A DNA stretch of 64,000 bases, taken from contig NZ_MDVN01000022.1 in the NCBI RefSeq assembly GCF_002741945.1, forward strand, positions 310,001-374,000, in the 5' to 3' direction. Below the pieces are notes generated by a model. That model worked only from the letters and a program-made list of their open reading frames with translations, had not been told where the DNA came from and searched no databases. The stretch is from Gaetbulibacter sp. 4G1. GTDB lineage: Bacteria > Bacteroidota > Bacteroidia > Flavobacteriales > Flavobacteriaceae. Of this stretch, positions 51,419-61,193 are shown piece by piece (the stretch's first letter is position 1; each line of letters begins with the position of its first letter). Position numbers and translations under genes: made by a program.

Positions 51419-52105
51419 CTATGATAATACGTATTTAAGGTGATGATAAAGTGCAATAAAAATAAATCCTAACGGAATTATAATCGAATAAGCTTTCCCT
51501 ATATTTTGTAGTGTCTTCTTTCTTCCTGCGGTAGAACCCATAGATTGAAAGGCAGAAGTAAAGCCATGTAATAAATGCAACATTAAAAAGATAAATGCAA
51601 CCACATAGGCAATGGTTCTAATATGGCTATGAAATTTATGTGTAAGCTCTTCGTGATAACGAAACCCTTCAACACCTTCCATAGTTCCAGACCAATCACC
51701 TTGGATAAATTTGGTGTTTATTTCTGGAAACCAAAAGTCTATGAAATGTAAAATGATGAATGCTAAAATAGCAACACCACTCCAAATCATGTTTCTACTC
51801 ATCCAAGACGAGTTTGCAGCACCGTTATTTTTAGCATATGACATGCCTTGTGCTTTTTTATTTTTTAGTTCTAATACAAATCCCATTACAAAATGAAACA
51901 CAACACCAAAAATTAACACGGGTTGTAATGCATATTGTATTAGTGGGTTTGTTCCCATAAAGTGGGATACTTCGTTAAATGCATCTGCGCTAAAAACAGA
52001 TAAAATATTAATTGCAAAATGCTGAAGTAAAAAAAACATGAGAAAAAAAGCTGAAAGCGCCATGGCTACTTTTCTTCCTATCGAAGATTTAAAAAATCCG
52101 CTCAT
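51419..52105 (-). CDS. sdhC: succinate dehydrogenase cytochrome b subunit
   Basis: The 228-residue membrane anchor has five helices (about 12-33, 57-78, 100-124, 155-178 and 195-222), the fused single-subunit b-type arrangement seen with B-type complex II. Haem-ligand candidates are the His in [23 protein letters not shown] and LHLLHGF. It oxidises or reduces the quinone pool and anchors SdhA/SdhB at the inner membrane. First gene of the sdhCAB operon; the region upstream (52106-52212) shows no clear promoter motif. Confidence 0.94.
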   Translation of the reverse strand: MSGFFKSSIGRKVAMALSAFFLMFFLLQHFAINILSVFSADAFNEVSHFMGTNPLIQYALQPVLIFGVVFHFVMGFVLELKNKKAQGMSYAKNNGAANSSWMSRNMIWSGVAILAFIILHFIDFWFPEINTKFIQGDWSGTMEGVEGFRYHEELTHKFHSHIRTIAYVVAFIFLMLHLLHGFTSAFQSMGSTAGRKKTLQNIGKAYSIIIPLGFIFIALYHHLKYVLS

Positions 52106-52212
52106 TTTTATGAAGTTAGTTATATAGTATACAAAGGTACTTTACAATAAATTTATAGACAAAAAGTTAAGCCTTTAAATTTATATTTAGAACCATTTTA
52201 ATTTATGTGCAT

Positions 52213-55056
52213 TTAGTTCACTTCAAAAGCCTTTTTATCAGATTCTATTTGGACGGTATAAATACCCTTAGGCAAATAATATTTACCATTGTCTGCTTTA
52301 TTTATTTTAACACTCGTATTCTCTTTCATCAGTGTTTTTTGAGCTTTTTCCGATATAGCTAAATCGTAATCAAAATTATTAAACCCTTTATCGCTTTTTA
52401 CTTTTATTTGAGCTAATTCAGAATTATTCTCTGATAGAATTTTGATTTCTTTTTCTTCAGCTTTATTTGTATAAAATTTAATATTAATTGAAGGCTCATT
52501 AACCTTTGACCAAGCTCTAAAAGAACTCCCCCAACGTGTAGAATATTTTACATCTTCAATATCAAAAAGAACAATAGATTGATTCATTTTTGATGCATTC
52601 ATTTTTTGAAAATGCGCAATATTAGTTTTGTAAATGCTCCTACCGTGAGTTCCTAAAAGTAAATCGTTTGCTTTTGATTGAACAACAATGTCGTGAACTG
52701 CAACACTTGGTAAACCTTTACTAAAAACCTCCCATTGCAAACCATTATTGAAAGACACATATGCACTATTATCTGTTCCTAAATACAAAATATTCTCGTT
52801 TTTAGAATCTTCTTTAATCACATTTACTGGAGATAATGGAATATTAGAACTTATCTTTTTCCATGTGTTTCCATAATCATCACTCATATAAGCGTAAACC
52901 GAAAAATCATCCCAACGGTATCCATTTAAAGTTACATAAACCCGTTCTTTTTTATGCTTTGAAGCAATAACACGTGACACCCACAAGTTTTTTGGTAAAT
53001 TGTTTGAAATATTCTGCCAACTTCCACCTCCATTTTTTGTAACATGAATTAATCCATCGTCACTTCCTGTATAGATTAATCCGAACTGAAAAGGAGACTC
53101 ACTAATGGATGTTAATGTTCCATATGCTACATTTCCTTTTTTACCTCCGTTAGTTAAATCATTACTAATAGCTTCCCAATCATCTCCTTGGTTCATGGAA
53201 CGCATTAACTTATTTCCACCTAAATACAAAATATCTTGATTATGTGGCGACAGCAATATAGGCGTTTGCCAATTAAATCGATATGGGTTTTCGCCTAATT
53301 CATGCTTTGGTTGAATGTACTTTCTCGCTTTTGTATCTCTATTTATTCTGAAATAATTTCCGAATTGATATCCTGTATAAACTATATTAGAGTTTCTGTT
53401 ATCTATTTGAATATGCATGCCATCTCCTCCCATAAGCCTTTGCCATGGATACTGCCCTTCTTGTTGCCAAAGTTTATTTTTACTAGCATTATGAGCTCCA
53501 ACCCAAACGCCATTATCTTGTAAGCCACCATATACATTATAAGGTGTTTCATTATCCACGTTTATAGCATAAAATTGACCTACCGAATTTACATTTAATT
53601 TTTCCCAGCTTTCACCATCATCATAACTCATATTTAACCCGCCATCATTACCATTAATCAAATGCCCTTGTTTTTTAGGGTTTATCCATAGCGCTTGATG
53701 GTCGGCATGTACATTTTCTTTACTTATAGACACAAATTTTTTCCCGCCATCTTTAGATTTTAAAATAGGAACTCCCATAATGTATATAGCGTCTTTATTT
53801 TGTAGATCGACTCTAATTTCACCAAAATAATAACCGTAGCTATAATACAAACCATCAATATAATCATCATGAGTTTTTTTCCAAGTTTTTCCACCATCAA
53901 CGCTTTTGTAAACTTCTGCTCCAATTACAGGTGTATCAAAAAGCATTGTGTTCGCATTTTCTAAATATTTAGCTAAATCGATAGGTTTTACATTACCACT
54001 CCTAATCATTTGTTTTACATTTTCAGCTCGGTATTTTTCTTGAAACCCATTCGTTTTTAAAAATCCATTAAGTTTTTTATCTTGAAGGTTTAAGAAAGAT
54101 TCAGCAGTCATGGTTTTAAAATCTTCTTTTACAAGTCCATGTTTCTCTTCTTTTTTTGAATCTTCTTTTCTTCTAAACTGACTATCGTGTAACGCGTAAA
54201 TTATGTTCTCATTAAAAACCGCTAAACCAATTCTACCAACACCATTACCTGTTGGGAAACCACTTTCTTGAGTCGTTATTTTGGTCCATGTACTACCTGC
54301 ATCTGTACTTTTATAGATTGCAGAATTATTACCGCTACCATTAAAATTCCAAGCTTTTCTGTCTTTTGTCCATGATGAAGCAAACATAATGTTGTAATTA
54401 TTTGGTGCATGTTGCACATCAATAACACCGCTTACATCATCAATAAATAACTTTTGTTTCCAAGTTTTCCCACTGTCAGTCGTTTTGTAAATACCACGCT
54501 CATTATTTGAAGAATACAAATGACCCGTAACACCAATAACTACTTCATCTGAATTATTTGGATTGATGAGAATCCGACCTATATGATGAGAATCTGGCAA
54601 CCCTACATTTACCCATGTTTTTCCGTTATCAGTAGATTTTAGAATTCCTATACCTGCATAACTAGAACGCGATGAATTGTTTTCTCCTGTACCAACCCAA
54701 ATGGTTTTCGTTTTCCAATCTACAGCAATATCACCAACATTTTGAGTGTTTGAAGTATCTAAAATTGGCTCAAAAGTAGAACCATTATTTACTGTATGCC
54801 AAACACCACCAGAGGCATAACCAACATAAAACTCGTTTGGATTGTTAGGGTTAACATCTAAATCTACAACTCTTCCGCTCATTATTGTTGGTCCAATATT
54901 TTTAAAAGCTACATTTTTAACTAATGATTTTTGAGTTAACTCTTGCTTTTGTTTAATAGCTTCCACTACTTTTTTTACTGGCGTTGAAGCTTGTTGACTA
55001 AAGCCATAATGAAAACAAAAAATAAGGCAAATAATAAGGTTTTTTAAAAGTCGCAT
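52213..55056 (-). CDS. secreted sortilin/VPS10-like beta-propeller protein
   Basis: A 947-residue exported protein with a signal peptide (1-20, ending HYGFSQ). It contains many BNR/Asp-box repeats (for example STDNGKTWVNV, TTDSGKTWKQK, STDAGSTWTK, SVDGGKTWKK, YDDGESWEKL, NGGGSWQN and DDYGNTWKK), giving a ten-bladed VPS10/sortilin-type propeller over about 60-830, with a low-complexity stretch near 310-390. The last 110 residues look like a beta-sandwich. Related Bacteroidetes proteins are annotated as glycosyl hydrolases, but the propeller alone does not show catalysis. No T9SS tail is obvious at the C-terminus (it ends ESDKKAFEVN). Confidence 0.85.
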   Translation of the reverse strand: MRLLKNLIICLIFCFHYGFSQQASTPVKKVVEAIKQKQELTQKSLVKNVAFKNIGPTIMSGRVVDLDVNPNNPNEFYVGYASGGVWHTVNNGSTFEPILDTSNTQNVGDIAVDWKTKTIWVGTGENNSSRSSYAGIGILKSTDNGKTWVNVGLPDSHHIGRILINPNNSDEVVIGVTGHLYSSNNERGIYKTTDSGKTWKQKLFIDDVSGVIDVQHAPNNYNIMFASSWTKDRKAWNFNGSGNNSAIYKSTDAGSTWTKITTQESGFPTGNGVGRIGLAVFNENIIYALHDSQFRRKEDSKKEEKHGLVKEDFKTMTAESFLNLQDKKLNGFLKTNGFQEKYRAENVKQMIRSGNVKPIDLAKYLENANTMLFDTPVIGAEVYKSVDGGKTWKKTHDDYIDGLYYSYGYYFGEIRVDLQNKDAIYIMGVPILKSKDGGKKFVSISKENVHADHQALWINPKKQGHLINGNDGGLNMSYDDGESWEKLNVNSVGQFYAINVDNETPYNVYGGLQDNGVWVGAHNASKNKLWQQEGQYPWQRLMGGDGMHIQIDNRNSNIVYTGYQFGNYFRINRDTKARKYIQPKHELGENPYRFNWQTPILLSPHNQDILYLGGNKLMRSMNQGDDWEAISNDLTNGGKKGNVAYGTLTSISESPFQFGLIYTGSDDGLIHVTKNGGGSWQNISNNLPKNLWVSRVIASKHKKERVYVTLNGYRWDDFSVYAYMSDDYGNTWKKISSNIPLSPVNVIKEDSKNENILYLGTDNSAYVSFNNGLQWEVFSKGLPSVAVHDIVVQSKANDLLLGTHGRSIYKTNIAHFQKMNASKMNQSIVLFDIEDVKYSTRWGSSFRAWSKVNEPSINIKFYTNKAEEKEIKILSENNSELAQIKVKSDKGFNNFDYDLAISEKAQKTLMKENTSVKINKADNGKYYLPKGIYTVQIESDKKAFEVN

Positions 55057-55161
55057 TGGTGGTTGTTTTATTTTGATGAAATTTAGTTATTCTTAATGGT
55101 CTAGCAAAATTTAGCTATTTATTTAACAACGATTCAATAATTTTAAATAGGTTAATAAAAA

Positions 55162-55186
55162 AGCCTGTGAAATTATATCACAGGCT
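55162..55186 (-). terminator. intrinsic terminator of the metalloprotease gene
   Basis: AGCCTGTGA pairs with TCACAGGCT over a seven-base loop; on the minus strand a TTTTTT run follows. It lies 27 bases after the metalloprotease stop and before the propeller gene's leader. Confidence 0.8.
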
Positions 55187-55212
55187 CTCATTTATATTTG
55201 TCAACTTAACTA

Positions 55213-57075
55213 TTAATCTAATATCATCTTTCTTGTAATCATAGCAGAATCGGAATGGATATTTACAAAATAAATCCCTTTTGAGGCGCTTGGTATTTCA
55301 ATAGTTTTAGTTTTTGAAGCATTTGAAATATCGTGCTCAGAAATCAATCTTCCGCTAATATCATAAATAACAGCTTTTTGCAAATTAATATATGATGCGT
55401 TATTTATATAAAATTGATTTTTTGCTGGATTAGGATATAAACTAATAGCTCTATTTAATTCATCTTCTTCAACGCTTAAGTTACAGATTGAAGAATCTGT
55501 CATTACTGGTTGTGAACAAGCTACAACAGAAGTGCTTCGTCCGTGCACATTAGTTGCGCCAGCAATATTATTAGCCGTCAATACACGTTGTTGCTCACTA
55601 TTAGAAATAGCATAATGCATTACATCATTTCCGTTATCAACTTGGGCTGAATTATCAATAACATGCCCTAGTTGATGCCCATGCCCCAATTCATGTAGAG
55701 CTACACTTTCAAAGTCATATTCGGTAAATGCTGGTAAACCTGTACCAAAATGCCAATCAGTCTCATCATCAAATACAATATCTAATTCAGCTACATGCCA
55801 ATTCCAGCTTGAAGCATTACCAAAAGCACCACATGCAGAATACCAACTAGAGCATCTTCCTAAAACACCATTTGGCAAGTCATCAGCAGGCACCGCGTTA
55901 TTATCAAATTTAACAACATTAACTCCATCTGAGGCAACAACATCTGTTGTTGTAGCTGAACCACTTATAGTCCAATTAACTTTAGTTTCGCAACGCCATC
56001 TATCCAGTGCTTTTTCAAAATCTGCCTTAGCTCCAGGGAATTCTGAGTCATTAAAAAAATCTGTTTGCATTTCCCATGTATAACCACCACTAGCATTGCG
56101 ATTTACATGCCTAGTTTGATATGCATAAAACCCTAACGGACCATTAGCTCCTGGAGGCATTTGGCCAGTCTCATCATCTGGATCAAAAGTTGCATTAAGT
56201 TCTGCATATGAAATTGTTAGAGTGGCTGCAGAAACATCCGAAGTAGTATCATCATGTGTTACTCTAATGATTCCTGTTCCAGCTCCACCAGGTATTTCCA
56301 CTGTTATTTGTGTATCGGACCATGTAAGTACTTGACTATCTAATGCATCAACAAACGTAGCTCCTCCATCATCCGCATTACTAAACCCAACCTTTCCTTT
56401 TGTTCCTCCAAAACCTAAGCCAGAAATTGTTAATACCGTTTTGGTACCTGCAGTGGCTGTTGTAGGGGCAAAGGTAATAGCTGATGGAGGTAAGAAAACC
56501 TTCGATGTTGTAGTCTTTTTAATGTCTGTAGTAAATGAAGCTATTTCTATGTAGTTTGACTTAGTATAATTTATTATTTCATTATAAAATGAATTAGCGA
56601 TTCCTTTCTTTTTGCTTAAAGGGTTTGCCGCAATATTATCATATAAATTATATCTGTAAAACCCTTGTAAAGAGCTATAAGTTCTGTACTTTTTATTTGA
56701 AGATTTAGCCTCTAATTCTACAGGAATATTATTATCATATAAAGTAAATATTCCAATATCTCCTTTTCTTAATTTCAAACTAGGAGAAACTATTAAAGCT
56801 TTATTCCCTACTGTACCTCCAAGCGTAATAACCTCAATTGTTTTAGGCTGATCTCCTTTAAAGACCTTATACACTTCTACTGTATTTGAAGTATAAATGT
56901 TATGATGATTATCATCCCAAAATGATTTTTTTGCAATTACTTTTCCTTCTACAATTAAACTAGATTGTTCAACTTGCTCTTGCAATGGTATTTCTTTCAA
57001 GGCGGCTTGAGCCATTAATTGCTCTGCACTTATTAAAAATAATAAGGCAATAAATAAAGTAATTTTCTTCATCAT
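55213..57075 (-). CDS. secreted metalloprotease with IPT/TIG domain and T9SS tail
   Basis: I start at the ATG at 57075, which gives a 620-residue protein with signal peptide MMKKITLFIALLFLISAEQL; the longer frame to 57141 adds 22 residues before it. An N-terminal region of about 170 residues is followed by an IPT/TIG fold (about 195-285, AGTKTVLTISGLGFGGTKGKV). The zinc peptidase core contains HELGHGHQLGHV at about 475 (57075 numbering) with DVMHY downstream as a possible Met-turn. Its metzincin-like third ligand follows HExxH by six residues, but the usual Gly at the intermediate position is Gln. The last 75 residues form a type A T9SS sorting domain (YPNPAKNQFYI...GIYFVNIHSD). Confidence 0.88.
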   Translation of the reverse strand: MMKKITLFIALLFLISAEQLMAQAALKEIPLQEQVEQSSLIVEGKVIAKKSFWDDNHHNIYTSNTVEVYKVFKGDQPKTIEVITLGGTVGNKALIVSPSLKLRKGDIGIFTLYDNNIPVELEAKSSNKKYRTYSSLQGFYRYNLYDNIAANPLSKKKGIANSFYNEIINYTKSNYIEIASFTTDIKKTTTSKVFLPPSAITFAPTTATAGTKTVLTISGLGFGGTKGKVGFSNADDGGATFVDALDSQVLTWSDTQITVEIPGGAGTGIIRVTHDDTTSDVSAATLTISYAELNATFDPDDETGQMPPGANGPLGFYAYQTRHVNRNASGGYTWEMQTDFFNDSEFPGAKADFEKALDRWRCETKVNWTISGSATTTDVVASDGVNVVKFDNNAVPADDLPNGVLGRCSSWYSACGAFGNASSWNWHVAELDIVFDDETDWHFGTGLPAFTEYDFESVALHELGHGHQLGHVIDNSAQVDNGNDVMHYAISNSEQQRVLTANNIAGATNVHGRSTSVVACSQPVMTDSSICNLSVEEDELNRAISLYPNPAKNQFYINNASYINLQKAVIYDISGRLISEHDISNASKTKTIEIPSASKGIYFVNIHSDSAMITRKMILD

Positions 57076-57210
57076 ATTAAGTTTTAGAGTTATTTGCATA
57101 GCAAAATACAAGCTTTTAAGCTTATCTATTAAACCATACATTCTTATTGGTCTTCAAAAAATCTGAGGGATTATCAAATATAATAAATAATTATATATGA
57201 TTTATTTAGA

Positions 57211-57228
57211 TTTGCTACATTTAGCAAA
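57211..57228. repeat. inverted repeat in the pepP leader
   Basis: TTTGCTA pairs with TAGCAAA over CATT. It overlaps a TAGATTTG promoter-like sequence and ends 17 bases before the aminopeptidase P start. It might be an operator or a leader hairpin. Confidence 0.35.
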
Positions 57229-57245
57229 CTTAATATATAGTTAAC

Positions 57246-58538
57246 ATGAAATATCATTCAATAAATTCTAACCTATTCATAAAAAATAGAAAAAAATTCG
57301 CTGAAAGCATGAAAGCCAATAGCTTAGCGGTTTTTAATTCAAACGACATTTACCCTATAAGTGCTGATAGTACTATGCCTTTTGAGCAACATCGTGATAT
57401 TTTTTATTTAAGTGGTGTAGACCAAGAGGAAAGCATCTTAGTTTTATTTCCAGATTGTCCAAAAGAAATCCATCGTGAAATTCTTTTTCTAAAAGAAACT
57501 AACGAACATATTGCTATTTGGGAAGGAGAAAAATTAACCAAAGAAAAAGCATTTGCAACTAGCGGAATTAAAACAGTGTATTGGCTTCAAGACATGGAAA
57601 AAATCATGTTTGAAATTATGACGCAATGCGATACTGTTTATATTAATACTAATGAACATTATAGAGCTAATGTTGAAACCGAAACCAGAGAAGATCGTTT
57701 TACTAAATGGCTAAAACATAAATATCCTGCGCATAGCGTAGCTAAAAGCAATCCTGTTTTGCAACGTTTACGTTCCGTTAAAGATCAAATTGAAATAGAT
57801 TTAATACAACAGGCATGTAATATTACCGAAAAAGGTTTCAAACGAATTTTAAATTTTGTAAAACCTAATGTTTGGGAGTTTGAAATTGAAGCAGAGTTTA
57901 TGCATGAGTTTTTACGTAATCGATCAAAAGGATTTGCTTATACACCAATAGTGGCTTCAGGAAACAATGCTAATGTTTTACATTATATTGAGAACAATCA
58001 GCAATGTAAATCTGGTGATTTAATTCTTATGGATGTTGGAGCAGAATATGCTAACTATTCAAGCGATATGACGCGAACCATTCCTGTTTCGGGTAAATTT
58101 ACTGAAAGACAAAAAACTGTATACAACGCTGTTAATAGAGTAAAAAATGAAGCGACAAAAATGTTAGCTCCAGGAACTATTTGGGCAGATTATCATGTAG
58201 AAGTAGGTAAAGTAATGACTAGCGAATTAATAGAGCTAGGACTTATTGATAAAGCTGATGTACAAAATGAAGACCCTAATTGGCCAGCATATAAAAAATA
58301 TTTTATGCATGGCACCAGCCATCACATGGGTTTAGATACACATGATTATGGCATTTTAACAGAGCCTATGCAAGCTAACATGGTTTTTACTGTAGAGCCT
58401 GGTATTTATATTCCAGAAGAAGGTTTTGGTATTCGTTTGGAAGACGATGTTGTCATTCAAGAAAAGGGTGAACCATTTAATTTAATGCGAAATATTCCTA
58501 TTGAAGCAGACGAGATTGAAGATTTAATGAATTCATAA
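57246..58538 (+). CDS. pepP: Xaa-Pro aminopeptidase (aminopeptidase P family)
   Basis: The 430-residue metalloenzyme removes N-terminal residues before Pro. The N-terminal creatinase-like domain (about 1-160) is followed by the M24 pita-bread fold with the five dinuclear metal ligands in DVGAEYANYSSDMTRT (about 262-277), HGTSHHMGLDTHDYG (about 352-366), VFTVEPGIYIPEEGFG (about 376-391) and IRLEDDVVI. Length and motifs match cytoplasmic PepP. It is monocistronic and ends at a hairpin shared with the convergent aspartate kinase gene. Confidence 0.93.
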   Translation: MKYHSINSNLFIKNRKKFAESMKANSLAVFNSNDIYPISADSTMPFEQHRDIFYLSGVDQEESILVLFPDCPKEIHREILFLKETNEHIAIWEGEKLTKEKAFATSGIKTVYWLQDMEKIMFEIMTQCDTVYINTNEHYRANVETETREDRFTKWLKHKYPAHSVAKSNPVLQRLRSVKDQIEIDLIQQACNITEKGFKRILNFVKPNVWEFEIEAEFMHEFLRNRSKGFAYTPIVASGNNANVLHYIENNQQCKSGDLILMDVGAEYANYSSDMTRTIPVSGKFTERQKTVYNAVNRVKNEATKMLAPGTIWADYHVEVGKVMTSELIELGLIDKADVQNEDPNWPAYKKYFMHGTSHHMGLDTHDYGILTEPMQANMVFTVEPGIYIPEEGFGIRLEDDVVIQEKGEPFNLMRNIPIEADEIEDLMNS

Positions 58539-58546
58539 AAAATAAA

Positions 58547-58572
58547 TGAGGGCCGTTAAAAAACGACCCTCA
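58547..58572. terminator. bidirectional hairpin between pepP and aspartate kinase
   Basis: TGAGGGCCGTT and AACGACCCTCA form an 11-base stem with one G-T pair and an AAAA loop. A T-rich stretch follows on the minus strand, so it suits the aspartate kinase gene best. Confidence 0.7.
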
Positions 58573-58606
58573 AACTACAACACTAAAAACTGCAATTTAC
58601 ATGTAT

Positions 58607-59929
58607 TTATACTGTGACTAACTCAAATAAATAATTGTTTAGTTTTCTTAGTGTGTTGATTTTGTCTTTAGAGTTTATCAATAAAGATATATTATTTTTG
58701 CTTCCGCCGTATGAAATCATCCTGATTTTTACATCTTTAAGAATCTTAAATAGTTTATGAGTGTCTTGATGATTTACCACCGAGTGCCCCACCAAACAAA
58801 CAATACTTTGCGCTTTATCTACTTCAATAATTGCAAATTCTTTTAATTCGGCAACAATTTTATCTAAATTTCTGTCATCATCAATAGTTAAAGAAACTGC
58901 AACTTCTGATGTTGTAATCATGTCAATAGAAGTCTCATAAATTTCAAAAATTTCAAAAACTTTCTTTAAAAACCCGTGTGCCTGAAGCATTCTGCCTGAC
59001 TTAATTTTTATAGCCGTAATATTATCTTTAGCAGCAATAGCTTTAATACCATTGTTTGATGTCATATTAGAAATCAATGTACCATGAGCAACGGGATTCA
59101 TTGTGTTTTTTAAGCTTACAGGAATATTATCAGCTCTAACTGGCGTTACCGTTTGCGGGTGCAAAATCTTTGCTCCAAAATAAGCTAACTCTGCAGCTTC
59201 ATCATATGACAAATTAGAAATTGGTCTTGTGTTTTCAACATATCTTGGGTCATTATTATGCATTCCATCAATATCTGTCCATATTTGTACTTCTTCAGCT
59301 TTAACAACGGCTCCAATAATAGTTGCTGTGTAATCACTCCCGCCACGTTGTAAATTAGATATTTCACCTTCAGCATCTAAACAAATAAATCCTTGTGTTA
59401 TGTATATATCGGCTTCTTCTGAATACTTAAAGGCTCTATCTAAATATTCTTTTATATGAGACAAATCTGGTTCTTTCGCTGCATCAATTCGCATAAAACC
59501 TAAAGCAGGTAATAATGTAGAACGCAAACCTTCTTGCTTTAAATAACAGTTGAATATAAATGTGGATAGTAATTCACCTTGTGCTAAAATTTTATTTTCT
59601 AAAACATCGGAATACAGCTTATATGTTGAATCTATTAACAAACTAAATATCTCTGAAACATAATTTTTTGCCTGCTTATTTAGTTTTTTATCAATAAGCA
59701 AGCTATTTATTGTAGCTATATAAGTTCCATGAAGTTTATTAATTTTTTCAATAGCTTCATTTGAATTTTTATCTTCTATATAATTTGCAATAGCAACTAA
59801 TTCGTTAGTAGTGCCTGACATAGCAGATAATACCACGATTTTTTTACTACCATCATTAATTATATTTTTTACATTAATAATGTTTTCTACAGACCCAACC
59901 GATGTTCCACCAAATTTTAATACACGCAT
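58607..59929 (-). CDS. aspartate kinase (monofunctional)
   Basis: The 440-residue enzyme phosphorylates aspartate, the first step toward lysine, threonine and methionine. The N-terminal amino-acid kinase fold starts MRVLKFGGTSVGSVENI, has VVLSAMSGTTNEL and the GGSDYTATIIGAVVKAEEVQIWTDIDGM block (about 198-226). The C-terminal region (about 290-440) holds two ACT units (ISIDMITTSEVAVSLTIDDDR and IVCLVGHSVV...IRMISYGGSKNNISLLI), the feedback-inhibitor site. No homoserine dehydrogenase domain is fused. It is divergent from an ACT-domain gene at 60028. Confidence 0.94.
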   Translation of the reverse strand: MRVLKFGGTSVGSVENIINVKNIINDGSKKIVVLSAMSGTTNELVAIANYIEDKNSNEAIEKINKLHGTYIATINSLLIDKKLNKQAKNYVSEIFSLLIDSTYKLYSDVLENKILAQGELLSTFIFNCYLKQEGLRSTLLPALGFMRIDAAKEPDLSHIKEYLDRAFKYSEEADIYITQGFICLDAEGEISNLQRGGSDYTATIIGAVVKAEEVQIWTDIDGMHNNDPRYVENTRPISNLSYDEAAELAYFGAKILHPQTVTPVRADNIPVSLKNTMNPVAHGTLISNMTSNNGIKAIAAKDNITAIKIKSGRMLQAHGFLKKVFEIFEIYETSIDMITTSEVAVSLTIDDDRNLDKIVAELKEFAIIEVDKAQSIVCLVGHSVVNHQDTHKLFKILKDVKIRMISYGGSKNNISLLINSKDKINTLRKLNNYLFELVTV

Positions 59930-60027
59930 TTATATTAATTTAAAGTATAAAATTACAACCTGTTCCTTCAATAAAGATATTTCTTGAAAAAAATGTTTAC
60001 ATTTACACAAATTGTTATATAATTAAC

Positions 60028-60684
60028 ATGAGAACTGTATCAAACTGTGTAGAAGATATTTTAATCTCTCAACCCTATTTAGAAGAAGCCTTATCCAGAA
60101 ACATTATCAATTTTAGTGCTCTGGCTATTGAGCTTACTAAACCTATTAGCGAAATGCTAAAAAAGGATGTAAAACCTGGTGCAATCATGATGGCTTTAAG
60201 ACGTTACAATCCACCGGTAACGCTTTCAAATTCTGTTAAAATGAAGCGTATGTTGCAAAATTTAGGTGATATTACTGTACGTTCTAACTTAACTGATTTT
60301 ACTGTAAAAAATTCAAATACTTTAATACATAATCATGCAAAAGTTTTAGAAAAAATAGATGGAGAATCTAAACTGTTTTACACGTTTACTAGAGGCGTTC
60401 ACGAAAGCAATATGATTATTTCTAGTAGTTTAAAAAATTATATTACCACACATTTAGAAAACGAAACGTTTCTAGCTGCACAAGATAATTTATCGGCAAT
60501 TACTATTAATTTGCCCAAAGACAACTCGAAAGTTGCTGGGTTGTATTATCATTTTTTTAAGCGGTTAGCTTGGGAAGGTGTTGTACTTTATGAAGTTATT
60601 TCTACTACAAATGAGTTTACTATTTTGGTTGAAGACAAATATGTTGACAAAGCTTTTACCGCTATAAAAAGGGTGAAAAACTAG
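60028..60684 (+). CDS. protein with C-terminal ACT-like domain, possible regulator
   Basis: A 218-residue cytoplasmic protein. Residues 1-80 are helical with NIINFSALAIELTKPISEMLKKDVKPGAIMMALRRYN, a possible helix-turn-helix-like or dimerisation segment. The C-terminal 65 residues (LSAITINLPKDNSKVAGLYYHFFKRLAWEGVVLYEVISTTNEFTILVEDKYVDKAFTAI) follow the beta-alpha-beta-beta-alpha-beta pattern of ACT domains, including the VISTTNEFTILVE strand also seen in aspartate kinases. It lies divergent to the aspartate kinase gene with 98 bases between. I cannot name the family; a small amino-acid-sensing regulator is my inference. Confidence 0.65.
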   Translation: MRTVSNCVEDILISQPYLEEALSRNIINFSALAIELTKPISEMLKKDVKPGAIMMALRRYNPPVTLSNSVKMKRMLQNLGDITVRSNLTDFTVKNSNTLIHNHAKVLEKIDGESKLFYTFTRGVHESNMIISSSLKNYITTHLENETFLAAQDNLSAITINLPKDNSKVAGLYYHFFKRLAWEGVVLYEVISTTNEFTILVEDKYVDKAFTAIKRVKN

Positions 60685-60716
60685 AAAAGACGCACTAAAT
60701 AATTAGTACGCCTTTT
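60685..60716. terminator. bidirectional terminator
   Basis: AAAAGACGCACTA pairs with TAGTACGCCTTTT (two G-T pairs) around AATAAT. It follows the ACT protein gene directly and faces the convergent cupredoxin-like gene. The T-run on the plus strand is four bases. Confidence 0.65.
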
Positions 60717-60744
60717 CAACAATTAACTAGTCACAATCAATAAT

Positions 60745-61128
60745 TTATTTTACAACTAAAGTATATTGTGGTGTTTTATTAAAAGGACAAAAATATTTAT
60801 AGGTTCCTTTTTTAAGAACAACCTCTTTTGAAGATTCTGTTTTACCATGTTTCACCATTTGAGAAACATAAGCATCTGCTATATGGTTTTCAGGTTTAGA
60901 TCCATCTTTACCGTCTTCAATTAAAACTAACCCTACTTCTGGAGCTGCGTTATTATTTGTAACACTAAACACATACGTCCCTTCTGAAAGTGTTAATGCT
61001 TTTTGTGTAAACTCTCCTTCTGTTTGTTCAAAAGATACAGTTTTAACAACATTTTTATCCATTTTGTCTTGAGCGGTAGCTGTTAATGTAAAAGCTACTA
61101 AAAATAATCCTACTACTAAATTTTTCAT
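60745..61128 (-). CDS. secreted cupredoxin-like protein lacking the copper ligands
   Basis: The 127-residue protein has a signal peptide (about 1-19, ending TATAQ). The mature chain has a cupredoxin-like pattern: a long beta-strand start (VVKTVSFEQTEGEFTQKALTLSEGTYVFSVTNNN) and a final KGTYKYFCPFNKTPQYTLVVK. In a type-1 copper protein the end should read like a Cys...His...Met; here only the Cys (in YFCPF) is left, and the His and Met positions hold Lys, Thr and Tyr. The first His ligand is also absent (NNNAAPEVG). It may be a structural or redox variant. The AraC-linked operon lies just upstream. Confidence 0.65.
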   Translation of the reverse strand: MKNLVVGLFLVAFTLTATAQDKMDKNVVKTVSFEQTEGEFTQKALTLSEGTYVFSVTNNNAAPEVGLVLIEDGKDGSKPENHIADAYVSQMVKHGKTESSKEVVLKKGTYKYFCPFNKTPQYTLVVK

Positions 61129-61193
61129 GATTTTGTTTTTTAATTTTTATTCTGTTTTTATTTATTGACTATATAATTTGTTTGTGTTTTAAC

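Noticed and set aside
57181-57245. Promoter-like TAGATTTG before pepP
   Set aside because: No TTTG at the right distance; noted only in the inverted-repeat entry.
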